Assembly: GCA_029207755.1 (NCBI GenBank)
Contig: JARCOQ010000002.1
Coordinates: 85,524,087-85,588,086 of the forward strand
Direction: 5' to 3'
Length of the DNA: 64,000 nucleotides
DNA from: Chamaea fasciata
Lineage: Eukaryota > Chordata > Aves > Passeriformes > Sylviidae
Position 1 is the first letter of the stretch. Every line of letters begins with the position of its first letter. The position numbers and the translations under genes were made by a program. The notes beneath the pieces are model-generated. The model was given only the letters and a program-made list of their open reading frames with translations. It was not told the DNA's origin and did not search any database. Positions 51,333-64,000 of this stretch are shown in pieces.

Positions 51333-54300
51333 CTTAATATAACTGAATACAAGTGGGTGATGTCCAACTGGTTCACAGCTGTCTGGAAACTACCCCACAG
51401 AGTTGTCAGGAAACTCAGCAGAGGCAGGTTGGACCACCTTGTCGACACTAGAGGTGACCGTATCAAGAAGAGGATCACACAGTGGGAGCCAGCAGAGCAT
51501 CAACCCTGTTGACATTCTACCCAGTGACAGATGCAGAGAGGAGTTTCTCCTTGCCCTAGACAGAGCACCCCCAGAATGTCCCACAATCTAAGACTTCTTG
51601 GAGAGTAACATCCATAAATACTCAAGTGCCTGCATTTTTTAGCAAATGAGATTGTGTTCTAGGCATTTAGTTAATGCTTCCATCCAGCAGATTTTTTCAC
51701 ATTTTCACAGATGAAGAAGTGTCGGTATTTCTAAGAAGAAATACAATGTTTCTACTGGAGACAGGCCTTGATTTTATCATTGAGAAATATAAAAACTCTC
51801 CCTTCCCAAATGTTTGCATCTATAAATTATTTGAGGCATAACTCTTAAAATATGAGAATGAATATGAATGCATGAAACAGCACAGCACTTTATCAATGGT
51901 GTCTTCACCTAAGAAATGCACAATTTAGTTTTTACTTTTCAATTGTCTTTTTCATACCAGTTTACTGGTGGGGGAGAAGTCAGTATTTAGTAGCAGAATG
52001 AACGGTACTTAGAGGATCAGATTTTCAGTTCAACTTTTCAGTTTTACCTCTTCCCAAGCAGGTATGTAGCAGTGAGCCTAAAAGCTCATGATTCTTAACT
52101 GGGACAGGGATTCTGAAATGACACAGGGATTCTGAACCGCATTCAAATCTCAGATGTCACAATGTTTTAAAATATCACGGTTACTTGATTAGAAGAGAGA
52201 TCTATACTAGTTCATCACTTTCAAATGGGAAAAGATGCATCAAACTCTCTTCTAAATATGTTCTCTATTTTGGCCTTGCTACTGCTGTGATTTCTTTCTC
52301 ATTTCTGCTCCAGTGAACACTGGTGACTCTCATGGTCATGGTAAATGGTCTCTAGGTACATTTGCAGTATGTTCATTGATGTATTTTTGAACTAGAAGTG
52401 TTATGAATACACAGTGACCTGTGAATGATTTTGAGGGCTCACATTCAACTGTTGACCCTTAAAACTTTGAAATAACTACATAAAATATTTAAAGACAGGA
52501 ATGAAAGATAACTCCCTCTAAAATAGAATTTAATGACTATCAAGAATTTAAAAATAACATGTGTGACCACCCTAAAACACAGTGTCATCACTCCAATTCC
52601 AGACTGAATATAGTAAAAACCTACCCCTCGTACTGGAGTGAATACAATACAAGATTTAGATAATGATTTCCCCATTACATTGCCAAATTCTCACAGTACT
52701 GGTTGAAATTCCTGATCAGTTTTGTGGCCTGCCTAATAGGACCACAGGTCAAGGTCACAGTGCTGGATGGAACCTTTGAATTACTGCTTTGTTTAGATCT
52801 GGAGGTTGGTGAAGAGCAATAGAAATGGAGGCATAATAAATTTCATCACCTGAAAAACCACAATTTCTCTCTCTAAGAATAAAAACCTGGACTTGCTTTC
52901 TGCAACTTATTGGCAGGAATATCATGCTTGGACCATATTGCACAAGGGCTTACAGCTATTCATGCTGTTTCTGCATGAAAATTCAGCAGTTTATCTGTGA
53001 AGTCCTAGGAGGCCTGGATCACATTCTCAAGACAAGAGATTCAAAATTTTAGTGTAGAAATATTTGACTGAACTTCAAATTTCAATGCTGGCCTTCACAG
53101 AACTGTTTATAAACTTATTAAATTGTTTAAGGTGAAAAGAAAATCAGGTATACATTTACATTGATGGCAAACTGTTTACCATTAGCCCCACTTTTAGCAC
53201 ACAGTAGCTATGAGAACCAGCAAATATACTCAGCAACTTGATTGATTGCAAGCAGGGATTTGAGCCTAGGTCATCACTCTTTCACTTTCTGGTTCACTGC
53301 ATGTTTAAGTAGGGTGCAAAAATGGAAAATCTTCCACAGAAGTAAGTGAGTGAGCCTGGCCCTGCCGTGCATGTCGCGTGCTCACTAGATGCTCCTCAGG
53401 AAGACCAGAGTGCTACATTTAGATCCATCCTGGTCCCAATAACAGCAAGACTGAACTCCCACTCAGCAATGTGAAGATGGGACATGTGCAATCTCTTCCT
53501 GTCAAAGCTGTTCCACTTTTTTTTTTTTTTTTTCTTTTTTTTTTCCCCCACTGAATACTCAGTATGAAAGAGAGCTAGTAAATAACTCCCTTGCTTTATG
53601 GGGAATTCACTCAGGACACAGAATGCCTGGGCTCTGTTCTCCATGCCAGGCACCAGTTTGCAAGGAGACAGTAGAAGTGTGTCAAAGGAAAGAGTGGAAA
53701 ATCCTTCTCAGTCCTCTCTGAAGTGTACTGCAGGCTTGCAGTCATACTGTCCCCTCAAATGCCTTTAGGTAGAGGTACCTGTACCATCTGTTCCTCATCC
53801 CGTTTTATCAGTCTAATTTGACTGAGCCTTTGCTTTCAGCACAGGTGTGTTCTACAGCAGCATTTTACCTTTGGGTTTGAGTAGGATGCTTCATTTCATG
53901 AGAAACAATTCCTCTAGTTTTTCATTTTAATGAAAAAAACCACTCCTTGTATTTTCACTTTCAGCTAATTCTTATACATTTTTAATGTATTTTTCTTTGG
54001 TTAGAGAACTGAAATAAAGCACGTATAACTTACTCAAATGCCCTGTGCCTCCTTTTCTTCTTCCCTACTGCTGCTGACTGATGATAGTGGAACTGAACCT
54101 TCTGAGTTTTAAGCAAAACAAATCAGTTAATGGTTATTTCCTGAACTGATTTCCTCCAATTCACTACAGCAACTGGCTAAAAGTAGCCTGGGAGCATTAT
54201 AAATTGTATAGCAGTGGAAGGAGGGAAGGGATTCAGACAGCTCCAGAGAGGTCTGTTTACCACCAGCAGGAGTTAACACTGGTTCCTCTGACAATTAAAA

Positions 54301-55084
54301 AAAAAAAAAAAAAAATTAAGTTCTTATGCATATTTAAAAATGCTTGAGATCATACTCACAGGCACCCACATGCACAGGATTCTCTTGTATGAAGGAAAAG
54401 CGTACTTTCCTGGAGGTTGATGCCATCTCAGCATAAGCCTCCGTGGATTTGATGCTTATGTGCTCAGCTCTGAGTAGATGCCAGCACAGTCAGTGATGCT
54501 TGACCTCCCCCAGAGAAAGTGTGTGGCAGTGAGACACTCATAATTCAGCTCCCTGAATGCTGGACTTGTTTTCTTCTGCTTTTTCCCCCCCTTTTATTTT
54601 AGAAATTTCAGAAAAATCGTCTACCAAACTGTGGTCAAATCCCAAATTCAGCTCTGTGAACTGATGCTTTGGGTATGGTAGAAGGGGAACACTTTTTTGG
54701 GACTGAACAGAACATCAAAACACAGACTGAATAGACTGACACAGAGATACTAATATTAACTATATCCTCAAAAACATTCAGTATGTTTTCTTAGATGATG
54801 GAAATTTCTCGTTATCACACAATGTCTAATGTAAAAGTAGGTGCTTATTCAGCAAAGTTCTCATGACAAGACATGCAGTAAAACAAAGCCTGTGTTCAAT
54901 GACAAGAAAATAATTGTCTGGCTTGGTGGTCATGGCACTCATCCAGTGAAGAATTCTGGTTTCTGATTTTCCTTCCAACAAACAATTAATCAATGGATTA
55001 TAGGAAAGGATAAAAGGAGGGACTGCAACACATTTACTTGCTTTTCCTGAGATATCCTATGTATACACAAACACATATGGATTG
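51333..55084. other. 3.7-kb non-coding stretch, no gene seen
   Basis: A direct repeat of ACAGGGATTCTGAA occurs twice at 52104-52136. T runs lie at 53518-53543 and an A run near 54297-54315. The segment 51360-51590 is GC-richer with open frames on both strands but matches nothing I know. No gene or RNA was recognised. Confidence 0.5.
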
Positions 55085-55772
55085 AGAATGGATTGAGAGC
55101 AGCCCTGAGGAGAAAAAACTGGGGATAGTGAAACACAAAAAATTAGATATGAGCTGGCAAGGTGCACTTGCAGCACAGAAAGCCAACTGTGTATCCTGGG
55201 CTTCATCAAAAGCAGTGTGGCCAGCAGGTCCACTATGCTCTGGTGAGATCCCAGCTGGAGCACTGCATCCTGCATCCAGCTCTAGGGTCCCCAGCACAGG
55301 AAGGAGATGCGCCTGTTGGCATCCAGAGGGCCATGAGGATATTCAGAGGGCTGGAGCATCCCTCATATGAAGACAGGCTGAAAAAGTTGAGGCTGTTCAG
55401 CCAGGAAAAGAGGCTCGGGAAGGCCTTATGTGTCCTTCAATATATAAAGAAGACTTTATGAACAATGGAGAAAGACATTTTATCAGGTCCTGTAGTGACA
55501 GGATAAGGATTAATGGTTTTCAACCGAAAACCATTTTCGGTTTTGATGGGATATAAGGAAGAATTTTTTTTTCTGGTGAGGGTAGTGAGATACTGGAACA
55601 GCTTGCCCAGACAGGCTGCACATACTCAATCACTGGAAGGGTTCAAGGCCAGCCTGGATAGGGGTTTAAACAACCCAGTCTAGTGAAAGGTGTCTCTGTC
55701 CATTACAAGGGAAGGCTGGACTAGATGATCTTTAATGGTCCCTTCTAATCTAAACCATTTTATGATTCCATA
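55085..55772 (+). mobile_element. CR1 LINE copy 5, plus strand, with internal deletions
   Basis: It runs from the RT C-terminal region (GAGAGCAGCCCTGAGGAG), through GCTCTGGTGAGATCCCAGCT, GGTCCCCAGCACAGGAAGGA and GAAGGGTTCAAGGCCAGCCT, to the 3' end TTAATGGTCCCTTCTAATCT with ACCATTTTATGATTCCATATG. Relative to the CR1 pattern a block is missing between CCAGCAGGTC and CACTATGCTC, and another before the 3' UTR. At 55522-55542 the ancestral sequence has become a perfect 9-bp hairpin. The copy looks moderately old. Confidence 0.94.
55162..55461 (+). pseudogene. CR1 ORF2 C-terminal remnant
   Basis: The frame shows ALVRSQLEHC, then after a frame change FRGLEHPSYEDRLKKLRLFS and QEKR, the conserved C-terminal CR1 ORF2 segment (RGLEHLSYEDRLRELGLFSLEKR pattern). 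It ends at a premature stop soon after, where the expected LIAAFQYLKG-like part is deleted and scrambled (VLQYIKKTL). It is a relic of a LINE protein. Confidence 0.87.
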
Positions 55773-58700
55773 TGTCTATTCATGCACATATGAGATATAT
55801 ATATATTTAGACAGATATAAATACACATGTTTATGTATCCACTTACATGATTTTTTGAAGTGAGGTAGAATGCATCTTTTTATTATTAGACATGGATAGA
55901 GAACCCTCTGACAAAATTTGCTACCTGGTAGTGGAAATCAAATAGTTTTAATTAACCCTGCTCTTTCTGAAGCACCTAAGGAATATCCCAGCATTTCTCT
56001 CACAGACTTCTGTCATACTAGTGGTCAATGATGTAGTTGCCAAGGATCACATATCACATGTGATGATCTGAGTCAGTGCTTGATTTCTTTATGACAGCAC
56101 CCATATGGAAAGATTCACCTGAACTATCCCAGGAGACTGACAGCTCACTAGGGTTTCCTATGTAACGCTACATGGATGGCACTTTATGACCATAATGCCG
56201 TAGAGAGGTCCTAACCATCTTTTTTTGTCCTCAAATGCTGGCTGCAGCCTTACTGGATGTCCCTTCTGATACCCTATGAGCATTTTTGTGCTTCCACTAC
56301 TGCCTTGCTGCTTCAGCTCTTTAATTCATCCTGTCACTTTCTCCACTATTACGGCTTTGAGAGTTCATTTGCTGCAGGCAACAGAGAGCTTGCACAACAG
56401 TGTGACATGAAATGCAGCGCTGGGCTGCTCGTACCTACTGTGGATGTGCTGCTCCAGCCCAGCAGCATGGTCTGCATGTGTTTATCTCTTCAGTTTGCCA
56501 TTTCAATGTATTTTCTTGGCAATCTTGACAGTTGCTTCTGCTTTGCCGCTAAACTGGGGGAGATGCTGAGAAGGCACAACATGGCTGAAGCCTGGTGATG
56601 CTGTACATTTCTGACATGCAAACTAAGGGCCACTATTCAGAAGAACTCTTTCTGTGGTCCTCCTTCTCTCAGTCAAAGTCAGCCTTATGGCCGTCAGTGA
56701 TAGAAACTGCTGCTTTTTATATAAGGGATCCATTTCACAGCCATCAACAAAAGCACTCTCCATTCATTAAGGAAAGAGGGGAAAAACGAAGATGAGACAA
56801 GCTGTGGGGTTTTGTTTAACCTTGCTCCTCAGGGACACCAGCCTCCTTACAGGCACCAACCAGTAGAACAAGTGCTAAGTAGCTCAAAGCACGATGGCCC
56901 CCTCAGGGAACCAGTAGAGTATTTACACAATGAGGCTGCTGACAGTCTGTCTGTATCAATACTGGTTAAAACAAAACTTGAGATGCTCACAAGGCACAGA
57001 GTGGCAATTTAGAGGAGCAAGCTGACAGTAGTGAAGAATAAAGAGAAAAACAGAAAAGAAGAGAGGCACTCTCAAAACCAGTTTTTGCTGAAACACTGCT
57101 AAATATCACTAGATTTCAGGGCCCATGGCAGAGTCAGAAAATGAACTGAAAAACTGCACTTGTTCAAAAATCAGCACGGGACTATTTCTTGTGCCTAAAG
57201 ACCTACATCCCGAACAGAGACCAAATGATTCAGCAGCCATTGTCATTGCTAAAGGAAAAGTCCTTTGCACCTGTCAAGTGGCATTAGCCATATTCCTCAT
57301 AAATATCTTCACCAGCAACAACTCTGTTGTGGGTGTGGGTGTGAAGGCCCTTCTCTGACACCCTACCTGGCACTCAAGAATACTCTCCTTTTCAATACTG
57401 TGGTCAGCATTACCTTCAGGGGAAGAGGACTACATGCTAGAGATGGCAGGGGACACTCAGGGAGATGCATAAACGAGTCATAATTTTAAACAGCTCTGTT
57501 GCGAATATACCAAAAACTCTTGTGCAACCGCCCTGTCCTCTGCAAAGGAGGAAGGTCTTTACACCAAGACACACCAATAGATGCCATTAGCTTAGGCAAA
57601 GACATTTTTTCTGGGCTTCAGTTCAGTTACTAAGACTAGAAGAGCAATCTGCTTCGAATGGATATTTTTATCTGTTGAGCTCCAAAATGTTAAACTTATA
57701 TTTAATATAGAAAAGACAGAGCCTTAAGAAGTTCTTGTTTAAAATAAATGAACAAGGCTACCAGAAATACGAAGCATAGCATTTTGAAGGATGCATTTTG
57801 AATATTGCTTTTCAGTTCCCCTGTCAGTCAGGGATCCTTCATGACAAAAAGTGGTTAATAAATTTAAGGCAATACTAAAACATTATTTTTCTTATTTTAT
57901 CAAAAAGAAGGAAATATTTACATTTATTCTCTTTTGCATGCCTACAAATTAAAAAAAAAAAAAAAAGAAGCATAAATACTATATGGGCTAAAGGGCTATA
58001 ATTCTGCCACACACTTATCTCTTATTTTGCATAGTGATTTTTGTTTTTCCCCCAATTGCTGCAAGTTATTTTATGGTTTTTATGTTGCCTAGGCAATCTT
58101 ACAGATTTTTAAATTTCCGTCTTCTCTTCTGCTTTAAAGCTGATTTCATCATAATGGCAATATTTTTTGTTTCACATCTGGGTCATATGTGTTGTATGGA
58201 ATGTGTTGTATGATTAGCTTACTCACTCTAATCTCTGCACTCGGGTAAATACACCCTGTACAAAGTCACTATGCTGTGAACACAACAAGGCGACAGCACA
58301 AATCTACAATCAGTTTTGCTCCATTTCAGGTAGGAGGACACGTCTCACAAGGTAAAGGTAATAGGTCACATCTATTGAGATCCTTTATCTCTCATAGCTT
58401 CCATCCGCCCAGTCAGAAGAGATGAGGTTGGCTTGCTTGAAACTAATGACCTGCCTTGAAATGCAATGTTTAGTTTGTGCTAACTCTGGGATGTGTGAGA
58501 ACTTCTCAGCTCTGAGGTCCCAACAGTTGTGTCTTAACTGGAGAAGAATGCCCAGTTGTGTAACACCTTTTGCTTAGATTTTTTAGCATCACCCAGTGCT
58601 TTGACTTCTAGTAGGAAAGTAGGTAAGTAGGCAGAAAGGAGGCATCAATATGCTCCAGAAATCCCTCTGATCACTGGGGGATCAGGATTGTGAAGTCCTG

Positions 58701-58974
58701 AGCCTTAAGGGACACGAGTGCCCTACAGTAAGGACAGAGACCAAATGAGGACAGAGTGAAAAGAGGAGTTGACATAACTGGTAAAAATGATAAAAGGCAT
58801 GGGTGGACCTCCAGATGAACACAGATGGAAAAGACTTGAATGGGTTAGCTGAGAGAAGAATGGGTCGCAGATTATTCCTGCAGAAGTCAACTGGATGCTG
58901 CCATTTGACTTTTCTTGCAATAACAACATAAGAGAACAGTTGATGACACTGAAGACAGATTTAATTTTTTTTAG
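55773..58974. other. 3.2-kb non-coding stretch, no gene seen
   Basis: A short (TA)n tract lies at 55796-55806, an A run near 57951-57966 and a direct repeat of TGTGTTGTATG at 58188-58211. Frames at 56257-56598 and 57125-57358 plus have no family signature. 57.6-58.1 kb is AT-rich and unique. Confidence 0.5.
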
Positions 58975-59305
58975 GTGAAACATAATTAAACTGTGGCATT
59001 CACTGTCACAAAGTAATGAGAAAAGCCTGGAGCATAGCAGGATTAAAAAGGGACAGGATCTTTATACAGGTAGTGAGAACACATTCTGTTACCTTAGTTG
59101 GCAAACACAGTTTTCTTAATGAGAAGTATAAAGCCTCACATTCCAGTGTATAAAGCTCCTAGAGACCTCAAGACTGAGGAAGCTGTGCTCCCCATCAGCA
59201 GGTTATTTTGAACATCAGTGCCTTGCCTTGAGCCCAGAAGCAGGATGCTGGACCAGAGGGATAGCTGGTCTTGCCCAGAATGGCAATTCCTACATTTCAG
59301 TGTTT
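58975..59305 (+). mobile_element. Old CR1/L3-like LINE 3' fragment, plus strand
   Basis: The order of words fits the ancient CR1/L3-type 3' end known from reptile and bird genomes: TGTGGCATTCACTGTCACA, then AGCAGGATTAAAAAGGGACA, AGGATCTTTATACAGGTAGT, and near the end AGGATGCTGGACCAGAGGG and AGAATGGCAATTCCTACATT. It is much more diverged than the other CR1 copies, so it inserted far earlier. Identification rests on remembered consensus words, and the left boundary is approximate. Confidence 0.7.
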
Positions 59306-62300
59306 ATATGTAAAAAGTAACAGCTCAGTTATAACCAAAACAAATTTAAGTGAGATAAGTTGATAAAGCAAATCCAATCATAAAGAAGAGAGAAAGTATT
59401 ATGTGTACATAGTAAATTCTTGTACGGAAAGAAAATAAATAAACCCAGTTAAAGTAAATACAGGCTAGTAAAACTGAATAATGTCCAAAGTGCTCCGATA
59501 TAATTCTCACAAATGAAGGTGTCTTTCTGTTCCAGCAGCCTGTGCTGATGCACACTGAGTACAATATTTTCTCCAACAGCAACAAGCAATTGTCACAAGA
59601 CCATGAGACATTCTTCTGTTTTTTCTAAAATCCTTAAAGCAGCAGGTCTGTCCTGGGTAAAAACACTCTTAGACACAGAAGACTGCTTCCCCAGCCAGTG
59701 CAGATTGCTGCAGAGCCTTTGACGTCAATGTAGTCATACTGATTTATACCAGCTGAGAATATTTCTGCTCAGTGAAAATCTTGAGTACGATGGTGTGTCC
59801 TCTAACTAATTTTATTAATTCTTATAATTATGTTTATTCTCAAGCCTGGTGATACTGCTTGAATGTGAGAAGGAATCATTGATATTTAATTTTACAGCTC
59901 TCAAAACCCATTTGTTCACATTTTCTGAGTTGTGAAATAGGTTTCACTCTGTTCCCTAATCATTTCAAACAAATCTGGAAAAGAGCAGAACCATGTGCTG
60001 TTATCTGTATTTGCTGGCTTACCTTGCTTCTCCTTCTTCTTAACTTACAGCTAAAAAACAGCTTTGTGTCCTTTCCCCACTCCCTGCTTTAATGGCAGAT
60101 TTACAAGTCACTCATCCAGGATATAAGCTCAGTCCTTTGTGGATTCTAGTTATATTTTATCATTATTATTTGCTCTTTTAAAACTAATTAATAGATTTAA
60201 ATTAACTTAAATTTGTGCATCATTTTCACCGTCCAGTTCTTCATCTTGAGACTGCAGGCGGGCACATAAGCCACAGGAATCTTCAACAAGCTGCTGCTGT
60301 ACACGTCTGAATATATTTGTATTATCTAAACAATTAAATCTTGGAAAAGAACCTAGAACAAAATGGTGAAATGATATAACTCTGTATCTAGTGAAAGGCA
60401 ATCTTTTCAAGCTGAATTTATATTGTCATCCCTCAGTTTCCTTCTGATCACTCTCCCATGTAACACTGGATGCGTAAACCAAAATGGCTTTGTAAAAAGA
60501 ATATTTAAAACAGTGGTCCATGTCTTCTGACAAGAAATCTGCAACTTCAGTTTCTCAGCTCTCAAACTAAGTGTAGCCTTAGCTGTGAACAAATAACACC
60601 GCAAATTTGTACATCCTGAGATAAATGGAAAGCAACCAGTACCAAAAATTAAACGGAAGGTATTGCTGTAGTTTGAATGCAGAGCGCAACACCACCAACA
60701 ATTTAGTCCCATAAACCACATGGAAATAGAGCAATCAGCAACAAGACCAAAATCAGGTCGTGAAAGATCTAGGCCAAGCCCAACAGCTTCCACACTCAGA
60801 ACAAGAGGTCTGAGGTTTTAATGGACCCTGTGCCTCCTGTCTGCCCAAACAGATCACAGTGGGAGAGCAACTCTTCCTGACTGCACTTGTTTGTCTTCAA
60901 AATTGATAAAGGTCAGATTGACTGGTACCCTTCCTGGAGTTTGAAAAATGCACAGAACACTCTATTTTAGCTCCTTCCTCATGTAAGAGATTGGGAAAAA
61001 CAAATCTTTGAGCAACTACTGTCCCAAGAAATATACTGTGCCTTTCAGTCAGCTGCCAGCCACTCCAAGGTGACTCACTTCACGTCACTAGAGCTGTTTC
61101 TTTTCACAGTGACACAGCTCAAATTTTCCATGTTGTTGCAGTGTTAATTCACAGAAACTAGGTGCAGCCACTCATGACACACAAGGGGGCAAGCATGACC
61201 CTGTGAGAAAGCTCTGGAAATGAGGGGCTATAATTCTGCCATGTAAAAAGTACAGAAACAAAGGTAAAATGTTGGAACATACTTGTACCAGGTTCTGTGT
61301 GTTGGTCCTCTGAATGCTGCATAATACAGGTGTCAGCTAACTACAAGGCTAAATTGTTTGGTCCTTTGAGCCCAGATCTGAGCCAAGAGTACTGATGGAT
61401 GCTCTTGGCTACACTGAGCCAGTCAAGGGGGGTTATGGTATCTGCTGGCACTGTGTGCTTCATGTAGCCCAACAGAATGGAAGGAAAAGACACTCCTCTA
61501 GTATGTCTATGTCCACTGGAACTCGGCAAAAAAGAAAAGAAAGGCCAGGAGAAGATTTTGTCTTCTCTCCTTGCATGAGCTCAGGACAGCCAATACTCTG
61601 GCAAAACCCCCAGAGCGCTGTGCTCTGTTAGCAGGGGAGGGACAAGGATAAGAAGAAGGAGAAGGACATTCTTGTAATCTCTGTAGCTGCAAACACTCTT
61701 CTCCAATCTCAGTGAGAGATCTTTTCCCCTATCTCAAGGGACCTTGGATGAAGACTGCATTGGAAGGACAGGAGGAAGGCAAGGGACGGAGAAAGGGAAG
61801 TCAGAAAGACAGGTCCAGTACTGACGGTCTTTGCTTACTGCAAAGGAAGGGAAGGAGATGTGAGAGTGGGGGGGGGACGGGGACTTCTGTCAGGCTTCCT
61901 GAAGTCACCTCAAAGGAGCAGATGAGCATGGACATCTACAGAAAATCAGGTCCCCGGCATCCAATGCCTAACATTGCTGCTTGATCCGTTGAGCACATCT
62001 CTTTCATTTGGGCAATTAAGTGGAGAATAAAGCTATTTTATAAAAGATACCAGGCATATTCAGGCAGGAACAACTAGCCAAAATGTGTCAAAAGTTGGTC
62101 TAGATTCAGCTACAGATGATCAAGGACAATGTGCTACTTCACAAGTTCAAAGGCTTTAATATTCGCAGCTACTATGCAGCTACAATGCGATACAAGTGTA
62201 GCCTTAGGGCTTTTGTGTTTCTTTAAAGCATTAGCCATTAATAGGCTAAGTTTACCACTGGGATACAGAGTACTGGCCCAGCAATACAGCTTGAATGTAT

Positions 62301-64000
62301 TTATTTTCCAGTCTACGATTTTCAAGTGCAGTGTATCATTTCTACAAGGATTTAATGAGAGCCAAGAGGTGTACTTTATAAGCAACAAATCTCTATTTCT
62401 AATGGAGCTCAGTTCAAATCAGAGAGTGATTTATTAGCCTTATCAGATTTTACTTGTATTTTTCAACAGAGATCAAAAATTTAGGTTTAGGGCTAAAATT
62501 CACAGGATAGCATCAATAGCCTTGTTTTCAAAGCCATGATTTTTTTAATCTTAAATTTGTGATCGTTCCATCCTGCTTAAGGTCAATCATACTGAAGAAC
62601 AGTGAGTATCTGCCAGCTGCTCTGGACTGCTTCATTAAAATGAAAGCATTTAACTTCTTAAAAAAACCCATCATCTGAGTACATATTTAGTGAAAAAGGA
62701 GAAGGAAACACATTTGTCTAAATAAGTAACTCTTGATGAGACGTTTATTACTGTAATTACTGCCAGTAATAACAGCAATAACAAGAACAGTGTTATTTGT
62801 TACCAGCCAGTGGAACAGGTTCTGCTCATTGCAGCAGAAGATACAGAGAAGTGTCCACCTGTTTGTAACCCAGGAGTTGGATGTAAAAAGTACAATTGCT
62901 TCTAAGATCCATGAAGCTTCATGAGTAAGTCAAACATGCTGGGTCCCAATACAGTCAGCTGGCAACATCAGAAAAGACTGTCTGTTCAGATTAAGAAAAA
63001 TGGCCTAACATGATCACTGGATCATTCTGAGATTAGCTCTCTTGTGTTGACCTTGGCAAAGAACTAAAAGGCTGAAGGAAAACCAGAATAAAGACAACAA
63101 AACCTAGAAAGAAACTGTTCACTATTTGGAAAACTTGCAAAGCAGATGTTTCCTGCAGGTGGAATTGTGCAAAGTTTGTCGTAAAAACATTTGACAATCT
63201 GAAGCACTAAAAAACAAGTTCCCACTGGAATCAATGTTTAAGAAAACCCTTTAAGAAAATCAAAATTTGAATATTAGAAATATAATGCTACAATGCACTC
63301 TGAATATTAATTAAAACTGTGTTAAAAACCCCACACATCCTCCTTTATTACAATCTGATTGAACTGAATAAGAAAGAAAAATGTAGAATACTAATAAATA
63401 GCATATGTTGGTTGTAATAAAAATATTAATGTATTATTTACTAGTGTCACTTATTTTATCCTTACCCAATCCATTTGTTTGTGGTTGTTATATAAGGCTA
63501 CACTTAACTATGGGAAAAAACCAACCCTAAAAGTAAAAATGGGTGGGGAATTTTGAGCTTATGTCTCTATCTACAACATCTCCTTCAGTCTGTTTTTGCA
63601 TATTCATGCCTCTCTTCTGTCACATAGACCTGTATGTTCTCACTGGAAAATCTGAGGACAGTTAAAACAGAGTGACTTGAGTTTACATGATCAGATGAAC
63701 TTTTTCTCTGTCTAACAGAAAAGACAGTGATTAACTCATCCCTCTCTTTACATAGATTTATTATGTTCAATAATTGTCTGTTATTATTGCTGTACATTGT
63801 AATCTATCTCTAATGAATCCCTCTTGGTTATGGTGCAGAAGTCTTGCATAATAAATTCTAATCTGCTAGTCATTATCTTTGTTAATATTTTACAGTCTAC
63901 ATTCATTACTAAGATTAGGAAATAGTTTGCACAGTACTTGATATTTTCACCGCTTTTAAGTGCTATCTCTTTGAATTAATGATTTCTTTGAATTTGCCTT
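59306..64000. other. 4.7-kb non-coding stretch to window end, no gene seen
   Basis: AT-rich unique-looking sequence. A purine-rich patch at 61635-61885 includes a G9 run (61868-61876). The 128-codon minus frame at 60407-60793 and the frames near 61.4-62.4 kb resemble nothing known. 62.7-62.8 kb has several TAATTAC/AGTAATAAC words but no clear element. No repeat end or RNA gene was recognised. Confidence 0.5.

Noticed and set aside
60407..60793. 128-codon minus frame with Cys/Trp-rich part
   Set aside because: No recognisable domain and no supporting signals; probably chance.
1..64000. CRISPR arrays, tRNA or rRNA genes, operons
   Set aside because: No spaced repeats, no tRNA T-arm or A/B box pattern, and the genome is clearly avian.

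Overview
The window is vertebrate nuclear DNA from a bird. Five clear CR1 LINE fragments carry the avian CR1 3' end (ATTCTATGATTCTATG-type octamers), and two retroviral-type LTRs stand alone without internal sequence. There are no SINEs of mammalian type, no operon-like packing and no bacterial features. The LTR style and the A/C-rich simple repeats make a songbird plausible, but the sequence alone does not prove this.

I find no host protein-coding gene. None of the open frames resembles a known host protein, and most are short chance frames, repeat-derived frames or frames through microsatellites. The only recognisable protein remains are decayed CR1 reverse transcriptase pieces. The window is best read as intergenic sequence of a gene-poor region, or the inside of a very large intron.

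Layout: 1-7.9 kb is plain AT-rich non-coding DNA with one A-rich/TAA repeat. 7.9-8.4 kb is CR1 copy 1 (minus). 14.2-15.0 kb is the most CpG-rich stretch, a possible small CpG island or promoter. 18.4-18.6 and 19.2-19.6 kb are AT-rich blocks dense in homeodomain-type sites and short palindromes, my best candidates for conserved enhancers. 24.1-24.6 kb is a minus-strand solo LTR. 25.5-26.0 kb is CR1 copy 2 with a long RT remnant. 30.2-30.6 kb is a segmented pyrimidine-rich satellite that changes unit in ordered blocks. 37.9-38.4 kb is a third, weaker enhancer candidate. 39.0-39.2 kb is an A/C-only tract. 44.5-46.2 kb is CR1 copy 3, split by a complete solo LTR with matching ends and a 5-bp duplication. 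46.25 kb is a run of 48 T. CR1 copies 4 and 5 lie at 51.2 and 55.1-55.8 kb. An older CR1/L3-like fragment lies at 59.0-59.3 kb.

There is no set of genes acting together here and I see no convincing new system. The best leads are the segmented satellite, the CpG-rich block, the two enhancer candidates and the nested LTR, whose insertion order can be read directly from the sequence.
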